From positions 1-5,929 of the forward strand of contig JAFDHR010000155.1 of assembly GCA_019308645.1 (NCBI GenBank): a stretch of 5,929 nt of DNA, in the 5' to 3' direction. This DNA comes from Deltaproteobacteria bacterium. Its GTDB lineage: Bacteria > Desulfobacterota > DSM-4660 > Desulfatiglandales > B25-G16. Below are positions 1-5,929 of the stretch, piece after piece. Positions within the stretch are counted from its first letter, which is position 1; every line of letters starts with the position of its first letter. Made by a program: the position numbers and the translations under genes. Under the pieces are notes generated by a model, which did not search any database, was not told the origin of the DNA, and saw only the letters and a list, made by a program, of their open reading frames with translations.

Positions 1-648
1 GAAGTGGTCACGGCGGATAAGATAATATCATCCGCTGGTTATCTGGAGACCATACGGCTTTGTTCTGGGTGTAATACTTCAGGAGCAAACTTTAATCCTG
101 GGCAACTTTCATTCATGGAGTCTATCCTGATTCTAGATAAGGAACCAGCCACGATGGGATATGACACCACAGTAACTTTTTTCAATACGTCAGAGAAATT
201 GAATTATCAAAAGCCCGATGATTTGGTTGATGTTTCCAGCGGATTGATTTGTTGTCCCAATAATTTTCAATTCGAAAATCCCTTACCTGAAGGCATACTA
301 AGGGTAACCAACCTGGCCAATTTTGATCTCTGGGATAAATTAACCGAGGAAGAATATAAGGCCCAAAAAGCCGCCCAACTTGAAGCTTCGCTTAGAGAAG
401 TGACAAAATTGATCCCTGATTTTCGTGATTCAGTAGTTTTTACAGATACATTCACTCCTAAAACAATCTATAAATTCACCGGTCACATAAATGGCGCCAT
501 CTACGGAACACCAAATAAAATCAAAACTGGAAGGACACATTTAGATAACCTGTTTATCTGCGGCACAGACCAAGGATTTCTGGGAATCATTGGAGCAATG
601 CTTAGTGGCATCGTCATGGCAAATCTTCACGTTCTACAGAAGACTTAA
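1..648 (+). CDS. Phytoene desaturase (CrtI)-like FAD-dependent oxidoreductase, C-terminal part (5' end outside window)
   Basis: The frame is open from the first base, so this is the last 215 residues of a protein that begins upstream; the GTG at 4 is an internal valine codon. The fragment opens with the family's typical strand-and-turn segment ([16 protein letters not shown], about residues 2-17), where the FAD/NAD-dinucleotide domain resumes after the substrate region. It ends with the C-terminal FAD-binding segment, which includes FICGTDQG near residues 184-191. The region around residues 115-165 (EEEY, then IPDFRDSV, then [11 protein letters not shown]) aligns by eye with residues 362-412 of the next gene ([23 protein letters not shown]), so the two are paralogues. 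Known family reactions include desaturation, isomerisation, saturation and cyclisation of polyenes using FAD. The fatty-acid-type genes downstream suggest an acyl or acyl-ACP polyene rather than a carotenoid as substrate; that is inference. The next gene starts 14 bases after the TAA stop. Confidence 0.85.
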   Translation, partial: EVVTADKIISSAGYLETIRLCSGCNTSGANFNPGQLSFMESILILDKEPATMGYDTTVTFFNTSEKLNYQKPDDLVDVSSGLICCPNNFQFENPLPEGILRVTNLANFDLWDKLTEEEYKAQKAAQLEASLREVTKLIPDFRDSVVFTDTFTPKTIYKFTGHINGAIYGTPNKIKTGRTHLDNLFICGTDQGFLGIIGAMLSGIVMANLHVLQKT

Positions 649-662
649 GGAAAAGGAAATCT

Positions 663-2087
663 ATGGACCACAATTGGCGAGAGGATACAAAATCAGAATA
701 TGATGTCATCGTCATTGGAAGCGGGTTGGGGGGATTGACATGTGCCAATATGCTTGCCAGAGGAGGATATTCAGTCTTACTTATTGAGCAGCACTACAAC
801 CTTGGTGGACTGGCTACCTGGTTCAAGAGGAAGGGGGGGCATATTTTTGATATCTCCTTACATGGATTTCCAGTAGGTATGATTAAAACTTGTCGGAAAT
901 ATTGGAGTCCTGAAATTGCCAACTCAATCGTTCAGCTTAAAGGCATCCGATTGGACAACCCCCAATTCTCTCTTACAACGACCTATGATAGCGATGATTT
1001 CAAACGCATCTTGCAGGAACGCTTCAAGATTCCCGTAGAGACTATTGATGACTTTATTAGTACAATTAGAGGTATGAATTTCTATGATGATCAAAACCTA
1101 ACTACAAGACAGCTTTTTGAAAGGTTTTTCCCAGGCAGGGATGATGTCATTCGCATGATAATGGAACCAATCACCTATGCCAACGGCTCAACCCTGGATG
1201 ACCCAGCAATAACCTACGGAATTGTCTTTTCCAACTTCCTGAATAAAGGCGTTTATACCTTTCAGGGTGGCACGGACAGAATTATTGGAATGATGCGGGC
1301 TGAGCTGATAAAAAATGGCGTTGATATTCGTACCAAATGTCTGGTGGAGAAAATAATTATCCATAATAGAAAAACTGCCGGGGTAGTAGCGAATGGAGAG
1401 ACAATCAGAAGCAAGGCTGTTGTCTCCAATGCTAATTTATTATCAACTGTCCATAAGCTGGCCGGAGATGAACATTTTTCTCCGAGCTTCGTTGCAGAGG
1501 CAAGGAAAGTGCGCCTCAATAACAGCAGTTGTCAGGTATATATAGGTATTAAGAAGGGCGAAGGAATTGATTACATAGGAGATTTGCTTTTTTCCTCGGA
1601 GGCAGCAAAATTTGATTCCCAGGAACTTTGCAGTAAGAATACCACCAGCCGCACCTTTTCCATCTATTATCCCACTACCCGACCAGGCTCTGATATGTAT
1701 TCCATCGTTGCCTCCTCTAATGCTAATTACGAAGACTGGGCAAACCTGTCGGAAGAAGAATACCGGACTTCTAAGGAAGAACTGATTCAGCGAACGCTTG
1801 ATGCTCTGGAGAAATATGTTCCTAAGATTAGGGATAAGGTAGACCACCTGGAAGCTGCCACTCCCAGGACATTTCAAAGGTATACACTCCATTTAGGCGG
1901 TGCCTCTTTTGGCACCAAATTCGAAGGGTTAAAGGTCAGTATGGGACTTCCCAAAGAGATAGCCGGGCTTTTCCATACCGGGTCTGTCGGGATCATTATG
2001 TCAGGTTGGCTAGGCGCGGCTAATTACGGAGTAATTGTCGCCAACGATGTAGACAAATTTCTCGCATCAGGTGCAACCAATGCATAA
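663..2087 (+). CDS. Phytoene desaturase (CrtI)-like NAD(P)/FAD-dependent oxidoreductase, complete
   Basis: This is a 474-residue protein, close to the usual CrtI-family size of about 490-510. The N-terminus has the Rossmann FAD motif GSGLGGL at residues 19-25, with E42 at the end of the second strand for the ribose hydroxyls. It is followed by the family GG(L/M) motif (NLGGLATWF, 46-54). The middle part (about 90-290) is the variable substrate domain. [10 protein letters not shown] near 200-209 is the usual element before the second half of the dinucleotide domain, and the C-terminal FAD segment ([14 protein letters not shown]) starts near 436. No signal peptide or membrane segment is seen; the family is typically peripheral to membranes. 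The ATG at 663 has a purine-rich site (AAAAGGA, 651-657) six bases upstream. It is a paralogue of the preceding gene. Phytoene desaturation itself is unlikely, because no phytoene synthase or other carotenoid gene is nearby. A role on the ACP-bound chain made by the downstream enzymes is inferred. Confidence 0.9.
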   Translation: MDHNWREDTKSEYDVIVIGSGLGGLTCANMLARGGYSVLLIEQHYNLGGLATWFKRKGGHIFDISLHGFPVGMIKTCRKYWSPEIANSIVQLKGIRLDNPQFSLTTTYDSDDFKRILQERFKIPVETIDDFISTIRGMNFYDDQNLTTRQLFERFFPGRDDVIRMIMEPITYANGSTLDDPAITYGIVFSNFLNKGVYTFQGGTDRIIGMMRAELIKNGVDIRTKCLVEKIIIHNRKTAGVVANGETIRSKAVVSNANLLSTVHKLAGDEHFSPSFVAEARKVRLNNSSCQVYIGIKKGEGIDYIGDLLFSSEAAKFDSQELCSKNTTSRTFSIYYPTTRPGSDMYSIVASSNANYEDWANLSEEEYRTSKEELIQRTLDALEKYVPKIRDKVDHLEAATPRTFQRYTLHLGGASFGTKFEGLKVSMGLPKEIAGLFHTGSVGIIMSGWLGAANYGVIVANDVDKFLASGATNA

Positions 2088-2820
2088 CTTTGAAGGGCAA
2101 ACTGCTATCGTCACTGGCGGAACCAGAGGTATAGGCAAAGCCATCGCCGAGGGTTTCTTGAAGGCAGGCGCAAGAGTTATTGTGACTTATTCGACAAATG
2201 AAGCTGCGGCAGCGAAATTTAGACAAGACAACGGCCAGTTTGCCGAAAATATTGATATCCAAAAACTTAATGTAAGCAGGTATGAAGAGGTGGAAAAGTT
2301 CTTCAAATACATAGACACGAAATACGGCGGTTTCGAAGTCCTTGTTAACAACGCTGGTATACGAAAGGACTCTGTCCTGGCGATGATGAAAGAATCAGAC
2401 TGGCATGATGTGCTTAATGTCAATCTCGCTGGAATCTTTTACATGTGCAAATTTGCCGTCATGATTCTGATGCGCAAACGATATGGAAGGATTATCAACA
2501 TAAGCTCTGTGATGGAAAGATACGGTTTTGAAGGACAGGCGAACTATGCAGCTTCCAAAGCAGGCTTGAGTGCCTTGACTAAATCGTTATCCAAAGAGGT
2601 CGCCACTCGGGGTATCACGGTTAATTGTGTATCTCCCGGATTTATTGCCACCGAATTGATTCAAGACCTTCCAGATAAATTGCGTGAAGATTATCTGGCG
2701 AGGATTCCCTTAAAGAGATTCGGAGGCACCGAAGAAGTAGCCGCCTGCGTTCTTTTCCTGGCTTCCAAAGAGGCGTCCTACGTTACCGGTTCTAATCTTG
2801 AGGTAAGTGGAGGTTTATGA
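2080..2820 (+). CDS. fabG: 3-oxoacyl-ACP reductase, FabG-like short-chain dehydrogenase
   Basis: This 246-residue classical short-chain dehydrogenase has the usual FabG length (about 245). It should reduce 3-ketoacyl-ACP to 3-hydroxyacyl-ACP with NAD(P)H in the cytoplasm. Visible motifs, numbered from the ATG at 2080, are the cofactor loop TGGTRGIG (12-19), NNAG (90-93), and the catalytic tetrad N115, S143, Y156 and K160 in the very FabG-like context [23 protein letters not shown] follows, and [12 protein letters not shown] closes the protein, as in FabG. The ATG overlaps the end of the upstream gene by eight bases (ATGCATAA), so translation is probably coupled. A GTG nine bases earlier would add only three residues and has no better ribosome site, so the ATG is preferred. 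Because the gene sits in an operon with CrtI-like enzymes and a PPTase, it is more likely a pathway-specific FabG than the housekeeping one; that is inference. The symbol denotes the family, not proof of the housekeeping role. Confidence 0.92.
   Translation: MHNFEGQTAIVTGGTRGIGKAIAEGFLKAGARVIVTYSTNEAAAAKFRQDNGQFAENIDIQKLNVSRYEEVEKFFKYIDTKYGGFEVLVNNAGIRKDSVLAMMKESDWHDVLNVNLAGIFYMCKFAVMILMRKRYGRIINISSVMERYGFEGQANYAASKAGLSALTKSLSKEVATRGITVNCVSPGFIATELIQDLPDKLREDYLARIPLKRFGGTEEVAACVLFLASKEASYVTGSNLEVSGGL
2809..2813 (+). promoter_or_regulatory. Ribosome binding site that sets the FabZ start
   Basis: GGAGG within the last codons of fabG lies eight bases before the ATG at 2822. It decides the start of the fabZ-like gene against the GTG at 2807, which overlaps this site. 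Confidence 0.7.
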
Positions 2821-2821
2821 G

Positions 2822-3247
2822 ATGGAGGAGGTTCTAAATTCAATACCCCATCGTCCACCGTTTTTGTTTGTCGATAGAATCGTAGAAATAACCGGAACAA
2901 AAATCAAAACAACGAAAGAGATAAGGCCCGATGAGCCAGTTTTCAAAGGCCATTATCCAGGACAACCAGTCATGCCCGGAGCGCTTATCTGTGAATCCAT
3001 TTTCCAAACGGGCGCAATTTTGCTCTCCAAAATGATGGGCGGCATCAGTGGAGGCGTTCCCGTTTTGACTCGAATTAATAACGCCAAGTTTAAAAGTATG
3101 GTCAAACCGGGCAACACCATGGATATTGAAGCGGAACTTGTAGAAAAGGTCAGTAATGCTTATTTCATGAAGGGCAAAGCCTCAGTCGCCGGTAAGACCT
3201 CGGTCACAGTCGAATTTACCGTCACCCTGGCTAAAGAGGCATACTGA
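2822..3247 (+). CDS. fabZ: 3-hydroxyacyl-ACP dehydratase, FabZ-like hotdog protein
   Basis: This is a 141-residue single-hotdog dehydratase, matching the short FabZ length (about 140-150). It should remove water from 3-hydroxyacyl-ACP to give trans-2-enoyl-ACP. Signature elements are IPHRPPFLFVDRI (residues 8-20), then GHYPGQPVMPG (43-53) with the catalytic histidine H44. The catalytic glutamate is E58, 14 residues later, which is the FabZ spacing. A strand with NNAKFK and VKPGN follows, as in FabZ (usually KARFR, VVPGD). The ATG at 2822 is chosen because GGAGG (2809-2813) lies eight bases upstream. The GTG at 2807 would overlap that site and has none of its own. The start lies one base after the fabG stop, so the two are almost certainly co-translated. 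C57 directly before the catalytic glutamate, and the small side chains in ALICES, differ from the common VLIxEA pattern and may shape the acyl tunnel. FabA is less likely because the HRPPFLFVDR opening is the FabZ type. Confidence 0.92.
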   Translation: MEEVLNSIPHRPPFLFVDRIVEITGTKIKTTKEIRPDEPVFKGHYPGQPVMPGALICESIFQTGAILLSKMMGGISGGVPVLTRINNAKFKSMVKPGNTMDIEAELVEKVSNAYFMKGKASVAGKTSVTVEFTVTLAKEAY

Positions 3248-3273
3248 CATGACATATAACTGGAAGGTATAAT
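3244..3273 (+). promoter_or_regulatory. Possible sigma-70-type promoter inside the operon
   Basis: CTGACA (3244-3249) matches the -35 consensus at five of six bases. An 18-base spacer separates it from TATAAT (3268-3273), a perfect -10 hexamer. This sits across the end of the fabZ-like gene and the largest gap in the operon, just before the FabI-like gene. Transcription would start near 3280, only about seven bases before that gene's ATG, so the Shine-Dalgarno site would be mostly lost and the transcript nearly leaderless. This makes the match suspicious, and it could be chance. Confidence 0.3.
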
Positions 3274-3274
3274 T

Positions 3275-3280
3275 AAGAGG
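3275..3280 (+). promoter_or_regulatory. Ribosome binding site of the FabI-like gene
   Basis: AAGAGG lies six bases before the ATG at 3287. It supports that start and shows that this gene, unlike its two upstream neighbours, has its own initiation site rather than depending on an overlap. Confidence 0.6.
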
Positions 3281-3286
3281 CACTAT

Positions 3287-4087
3287 ATGGACTTTTTGGA
3301 CATTGCGGATAAGACTTTTCTTATTTTTGGGGTGGCTAACAAGAAAAGCGTTGCCTTCTCGGTTGGAGAGGTTCTTTCCCAGGCAAAAGCAAATGTGATC
3401 TATAGTGTCCGATCATCGGCAAGAAAAGAGAGTGTCGCCAAGATTATTCCTGACACGGATATCTTCGTATGCGATGTCGAACGAGAGCAGGAAATCAAAA
3501 AACTAGCTGAAGACGTATCCCAAAAATATCCCAAAATTCATGGCATCGTTCATTCCATAGCATTTGCCAATTACGCAGGAGGATTCAAGCCATTTCACGA
3601 AACAAAAAGGGAAGACTTTCTGCAGTCAGTTGATATTTCCTGTTATTCATTAATCGCCATTGCTAGTGCCTTCAAAGACCTATTGGATATAAATGCATCT
3701 GTAGTCACCATTTCCATTTCAACCACCAAAATGGCGGCCGAACCCTATGGTTTTATGGCTCCTGTAAAAGCTGCCTTGGACTCTACCCTGTGTTTCCTGG
3801 CCAAATCCTTCAGTTCTTTCTCCCAAATCCGATTTAATTCCGTGAACCCCGGATTATTGAAGACATCGTCATCCGCGGGGATACCAGGATATTTAGACTA
3901 TTATCTATTTGCAGAGCAATTAACCTTACGTAAAAAAGCTCTGGTGACCAGTGAAGTAGCCAATACAGTGGCGTTTTTATTGAGCGAACGGTCCAGCGGC
4001 ATTAATGCTCAGAGCATTGTTGTGGATGCTGGAATGTCAATCAACTACTTTGACAAAGATATCATTAAGAAGGCAACTAAATTTTGA
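3287..4087 (+). CDS. Enoyl-ACP reductase, divergent FabI-like short-chain dehydrogenase
   Basis: This 266-residue protein is of FabI length (about 260). FabI reduces the trans-2 double bond of enoyl-ACP with NAD(P)H. FabI hallmarks are the split cofactor motif GVANKKSVA (15-23), CDV at 62-64 (the adenine-binding Asp), VHSIAFA (88-94), and a DISCYSL segment (116-122; FabI usually DISAYSL). The catalytic pair Y154/K161 has the Y-x6-K spacing that separates FabI from classical FabG-type proteins (Y-x3-K). The usual FabI segment before the tyrosine (SYLGAE) is replaced by SISTTK, so the second conserved tyrosine is missing. The AGP motif after the catalytic helix is NPG. The start has AAGAGG (3275-3280) six bases upstream. 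It follows fabZ by 39 bases, the largest gap in the operon, and ends in tandem stops TGA-TAA. Its substrate may be an unusual enoyl-ACP rather than the normal fatty acid intermediate; that is inference. Confidence 0.82.
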   Translation: MDFLDIADKTFLIFGVANKKSVAFSVGEVLSQAKANVIYSVRSSARKESVAKIIPDTDIFVCDVEREQEIKKLAEDVSQKYPKIHGIVHSIAFANYAGGFKPFHETKREDFLQSVDISCYSLIAIASAFKDLLDINASVVTISISTTKMAAEPYGFMAPVKAALDSTLCFLAKSFSSFSQIRFNSVNPGLLKTSSSAGIPGYLDYYLFAEQLTLRKKALVTSEVANTVAFLLSERSSGINAQSIVVDAGMSINYFDKDIIKKATKF

Positions 4088-4094
4088 TAAACAA

Positions 4095-4685
4095 ATGACT
4101 TTATTCCCTGTAGTCATGCCAGTTATCGAAGCTGGACATAAACGCCAAGGCCAACAAAAAGTAGCTCATCTAAGCCGAATTGCTCGAGAGGCGTTAAAAC
4201 TGAGTGCTGAAAAAAGTCAGGTTAAGCTTGGGGAATTACTAAAGGATGAAAAGGGTGTACCACGTCCAGTTGCTGGCATTTACTGGTCTCTCTCTCATAA
4301 ACCTGAGTATGTGGCGGCAGTGGTTAGCAAAAATAGGGTCGGGATCGATATTGAAGAAATAAAAGCCCGCGATGAATTGCTTTTTGCTCATGTGGCGAGT
4401 GATGAGGAATGGGAGCTAAAGGAAAGGTCCTGGGATACATTTTTTCGTTATTGGACAGCAAAGGAAGCAATTCTGAAGGTCATCGGGATTGGTATAAGTG
4501 GGTTAAAGACCTGTCGGATAATCTCAGTCCCCGATGAGAATCACATTGCTTTGGACTATAAGGGGCAATTTTTTCTGGTGGAGCAACTAAGGTATAAGAA
4601 CCAAATCGTGTCTGTCTTGAAAAACGGTGACCAAATCGAATGGGTGGTTCTCTCTAAATCTCAAATCCCTGACACGAAATCCTAG
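4095..4685 (+). CDS. 4'-Phosphopantetheinyl transferase, Sfp/HetI-like
   Basis: This 196-residue protein would transfer phosphopantetheine from CoA to a serine of an acyl carrier protein. Diagnostic motifs are WSLSHKPEYVAAVVS (residues 64-78, the CoA-contacting SHK region), VGIDIE (82-87) with metal-binding D85 and E87, and the long W(T)AKEAILK motif (120-128) with catalytic/metal residue E124. Longer than AcpS (about 120) and shorter than typical Sfp (about 220-240), it fits the Sfp superfamily with a short N-terminal half. The ATG at 4095 lies seven bases after the preceding TGA and just beyond its tandem TAA. No strong ribosome site is visible there, so coupling to the upstream gene is likely. 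Longer in-frame starts would lie inside the preceding gene and encode a low-quality N-terminus. As the last gene of the operon it probably primes a dedicated ACP encoded upstream of the window; that is inference. Confidence 0.9.
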   Translation: MTLFPVVMPVIEAGHKRQGQQKVAHLSRIAREALKLSAEKSQVKLGELLKDEKGVPRPVAGIYWSLSHKPEYVAAVVSKNRVGIDIEEIKARDELLFAHVASDEEWELKERSWDTFFRYWTAKEAILKVIGIGISGLKTCRIISVPDENHIALDYKGQFFLVEQLRYKNQIVSVLKNGDQIEWVVLSKSQIPDTKS

Positions 4686-4810
4686 ACAAAATCAAAAAGC
4701 ACAGTTCAAAGTGGTAGTCCCTTAGATATTCTCATTATAAACATTGCCCACCATGACGCGGTGAACTTCGTACAAATTCGGAATGTCAGCTTCTAAAAAG
4801 TGCTGATTAA
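4686..4810. other. Convergent intergenic region without a clear terminator
   Basis: This 125-base stretch separates the ends of the PPTase gene and the facing activase-related gene. The best inverted repeat is only five base pairs (TCAGC 4786-4790 with GCTGA 4802-4806, 11-base loop) and has no following T-run on either strand, so no intrinsic terminator is supported. On the - strand, a stop-free frame ending with TAA at 4722-4724 covers the whole region and has amino-acid composition resembling real protein (for example EADIPNLYEVHRVMVGN), but no usable start. It may be a gene remnant. Confidence 0.5.
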
Positions 4811-5929
4811 CTAAACTCCTCCGTACCTTTGGTGGTATAACTTCGCCTGATGTATAAAGGCCTCTATCCTTGTCTTTGCGTTGGTTTGCTTTAGCCCATC
4901 GTATATCATGTTAAGCACAGGAATACGGTTATGCTCCTTTTGTATTCCTCTATAAATAGCAGTCGATACAGTCCCAAAAAGGCAATTTAAAATGATTAGA
5001 TTCGCTATACCACTGCAGCCCTTCATAGCATAATTCTTCGCTTTAGCCACATTTACAGTTACCACCGGGTCTATATCATCACTTACATAAGGAGCAGCAA
5101 GCGTAACTATATCCTCAACCCTGGGAATTCTGCAATCTCGAAGCTCGTCTTTCATCATTCCCTCAATCTTTCCCTTCCAGTACATGAAGGGAACTTTTCT
5201 AAGATAGTAATAAAGGGCAGAGAGATATTTTCTTCTAGAAAAGTGAGTCTGCGGATATACCTCATTAAAATATACCAAATAATCTGTAGTAGTTGGCCCA
5301 AATCTCACTTCAGCGCCCAGTGACTCAAATTCTCTGATTATATCGTTGTTAGACCAGGAGTTCATACAGGTATAGAACTCTCCCACTATACCTATGATTG
5401 GTCTATCTTCATTCTTAATCGGGATCTCGTCCATGGCTGCTACTGAACTGTTTAAAGCCTGCCGAAAATTACCCTTGACAATTCCAGAGGCTATCCTCTC
5501 TATGGCTTGTTCATAAACCTTGTCACTCTCTCCTTTGTTTACTTCATAAGGGCGAATATGAAGTAATTTCTTTAATAGGACATCCGTAGCTAGCCAGCCT
5601 TTCCAGATAGCCTCCGCCCACTTTAATCCAAATAACTCGGTGCATTCATCATGGCGGATAGAGACAATCGGGGCAACTATAGGGATATGACCCAGACCTA
5701 ACCTCTTGAGGACCAATTTCTGAGACAAGGCATATTGGCTCAACCTGCAGGAACCATCGAAGTTAAGCATCATAAATGCTGCCCTATCTGGGTTAAAATC
5801 TTCAAGTTGGGTCATTCTGACTAGATCCCCTGTGGTGAGCAAATAGGGATGACATTCCTTGCCGGATACGTATCTTCTTCCTATTTCTTCCGATAATTCA
5901 TCAGGCTCGGGCAAAATTCGGGCATCTAG
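4811..5929 (-). CDS. Acyl-CoA dehydratase activase-related protein (DUF2229/HgdB-like), C-terminal part, start outside window
   Basis: This is read from the complementary strand. The frame has no stop up to the right edge (372 residues visible), so the protein continues beyond it. The TTG at 5914 would start in the middle of a conserved segment (LPEPDE) and is not a credible start. Family features, numbered from the edge, are SGKECHP (22-28; usually SGKECYP), LLTTGD just after, then a GSCRLSQY segment, a GEFYTCMNSWSNNDIIR segment, and near the end GCSGIANLIILNCLFGT and IPVLNMIYDGLKQTN. These match from memory the C-terminal half of very large CoA-substrate-specific activase proteins, whose N-terminal half is an ASKHA-type ATPase. 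It also matches stand-alone HgdB-like proteins. The conserved cysteines probably bind an iron-sulfur cluster. The known role is ATP-driven electron transfer for radical 2-hydroxyacyl-CoA dehydration or benzoyl-CoA reduction, typical of anaerobes; the actual substrate is unknown. It converges on the operon and is not obviously functionally linked to it. Confidence 0.8.
   Translation of the reverse strand, partial: LDARILPEPDELSEEIGRRYVSGKECHPYLLTTGDLVRMTQLEDFNPDRAAFMMLNFDGSCRLSQYALSQKLVLKRLGLGHIPIVAPIVSIRHDECTELFGLKWAEAIWKGWLATDVLLKKLLHIRPYEVNKGESDKVYEQAIERIASGIVKGNFRQALNSSVAAMDEIPIKNEDRPIIGIVGEFYTCMNSWSNNDIIREFESLGAEVRFGPTTTDYLVYFNEVYPQTHFSRRKYLSALYYYLRKVPFMYWKGKIEGMMKDELRDCRIPRVEDIVTLAAPYVSDDIDPVVTVNVAKAKNYAMKGCSGIANLIILNCLFGTVSTAIYRGIQKEHNRIPVLNMIYDGLKQTNAKTRIEAFIHQAKLYHQRYGGV

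Noticed and set aside
1443..1892. 149-codon open frame on the - strand
   Set aside because: It lies wholly inside the well-supported CrtI-like gene, shows no recognisable domain, and has the composition of an antisense shadow.
2071..2079. GTG start for the FabG-like gene
   Set aside because: It adds only MQP before the ATG at 2080, has no ribosome site, and FabG proteins commonly begin a few residues before the first strand as the ATG form does.
1..2087. Carotenoid biosynthesis operon based on the two CrtI-like genes
   Set aside because: No phytoene synthase, cyclase or prenyl transferase is present; all neighbours are acyl-ACP enzymes or a PPTase. A carotenoid role remains possible only if such genes lie to the left.
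2807..2821. GTG start for the FabZ-like gene
   Set aside because: The GTG overlaps the GGAGG site that is correctly spaced for the ATG at 2822, and the added residues are not part of the FabZ fold.
2080..4087. Housekeeping fatty acid synthesis cluster
   Set aside because: Usual partners (fabD, fabF, fabH, acpP, plsX) are absent from the window, a Sfp-type PPTase and CrtI-like genes are present, and the FabI-like protein has a replaced active-site segment; a specialised pathway fits better, though genes outside the window could change this.
4005..4094. N-terminal extension of the PPTase by 30 codons
   Set aside because: It lies almost entirely within the FabI-like gene in another frame and does not resemble a PPTase N-terminus; the ATG at 4095 fits the operon spacing.
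4786..4806. Hairpin as an intrinsic terminator between the convergent genes
   Set aside because: Only five base pairs with an 11-base loop and no T-run after it on either strand.
5912..5914. TTG start for the activase-related gene
   Set aside because: The frame stays open to the window edge and the codon falls inside a conserved family segment, so it is an internal leucine.

Overview
This window carries most of a compact six-gene operon on the + strand (1 to 4685), facing one gene on the - strand (4811 to the right edge). The base composition is moderate and slightly AT-rich by eye. The genes are bacterial in style, with Shine-Dalgarno sites, very short gaps and one start/stop overlap. The right-hand gene belongs to the oxygen-sensitive 2-hydroxyacyl-CoA dehydratase/activase world, which points to an anaerobe. 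A deep-branching anaerobic bacterium (for example Desulfobacterota, Chloroflexota or an anammox planctomycete) fits, but the window holds no marker gene that would decide between them.

Left region (1-2087): two adjacent, paralogous FAD-dependent oxidoreductases of the phytoene desaturase (CrtI-like) family. The first is only the C-terminal part of its protein. The second is complete, with an N-terminal Rossmann GxGxxG motif and the family's C-terminal FAD-binding segment.

Middle region (2080-4087): a set of fatty-acid-synthase-type enzymes acting on acyl-ACP. These are a FabG-like 3-ketoacyl-ACP reductase, a FabZ-like 3-hydroxyacyl-ACP dehydratase and a divergent FabI-like enoyl-ACP reductase. 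All expected catalytic residues are visible. A Sfp-type 4'-phosphopantetheinyl transferase (4095-4685) closes the operon. Ketosynthase and acyl carrier protein genes are not in the window and probably lie upstream of the left edge.

Taken together, the operon looks like a dedicated pathway that builds an ACP-bound acyl chain by keto reduction, dehydration and perhaps enoyl reduction. Two CrtI-like flavoenzymes would then desaturate, isomerise, saturate or cyclise that chain, and the PPTase would prime the carrier. CrtI-like enzymes working on ACP-bound polyenes rather than carotenoids is the notable idea here. The combination recalls the gene sets proposed for ladderane lipids in anammox bacteria and, for the flavoenzymes, the cyclising oxidoreductases of polycyclic tetramate macrolactam clusters. 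That is inference; the product cannot be read from this window.

Right region: the 125-base convergent intergenic stretch has no convincing terminator, but on the - strand it holds a short protein-like reading frame without a start. Beyond it is the C-terminal part of a DUF2229/HgdB-like acyl-CoA dehydratase activase-related protein. Its frame stays open to the right edge, so its true start is outside the window.
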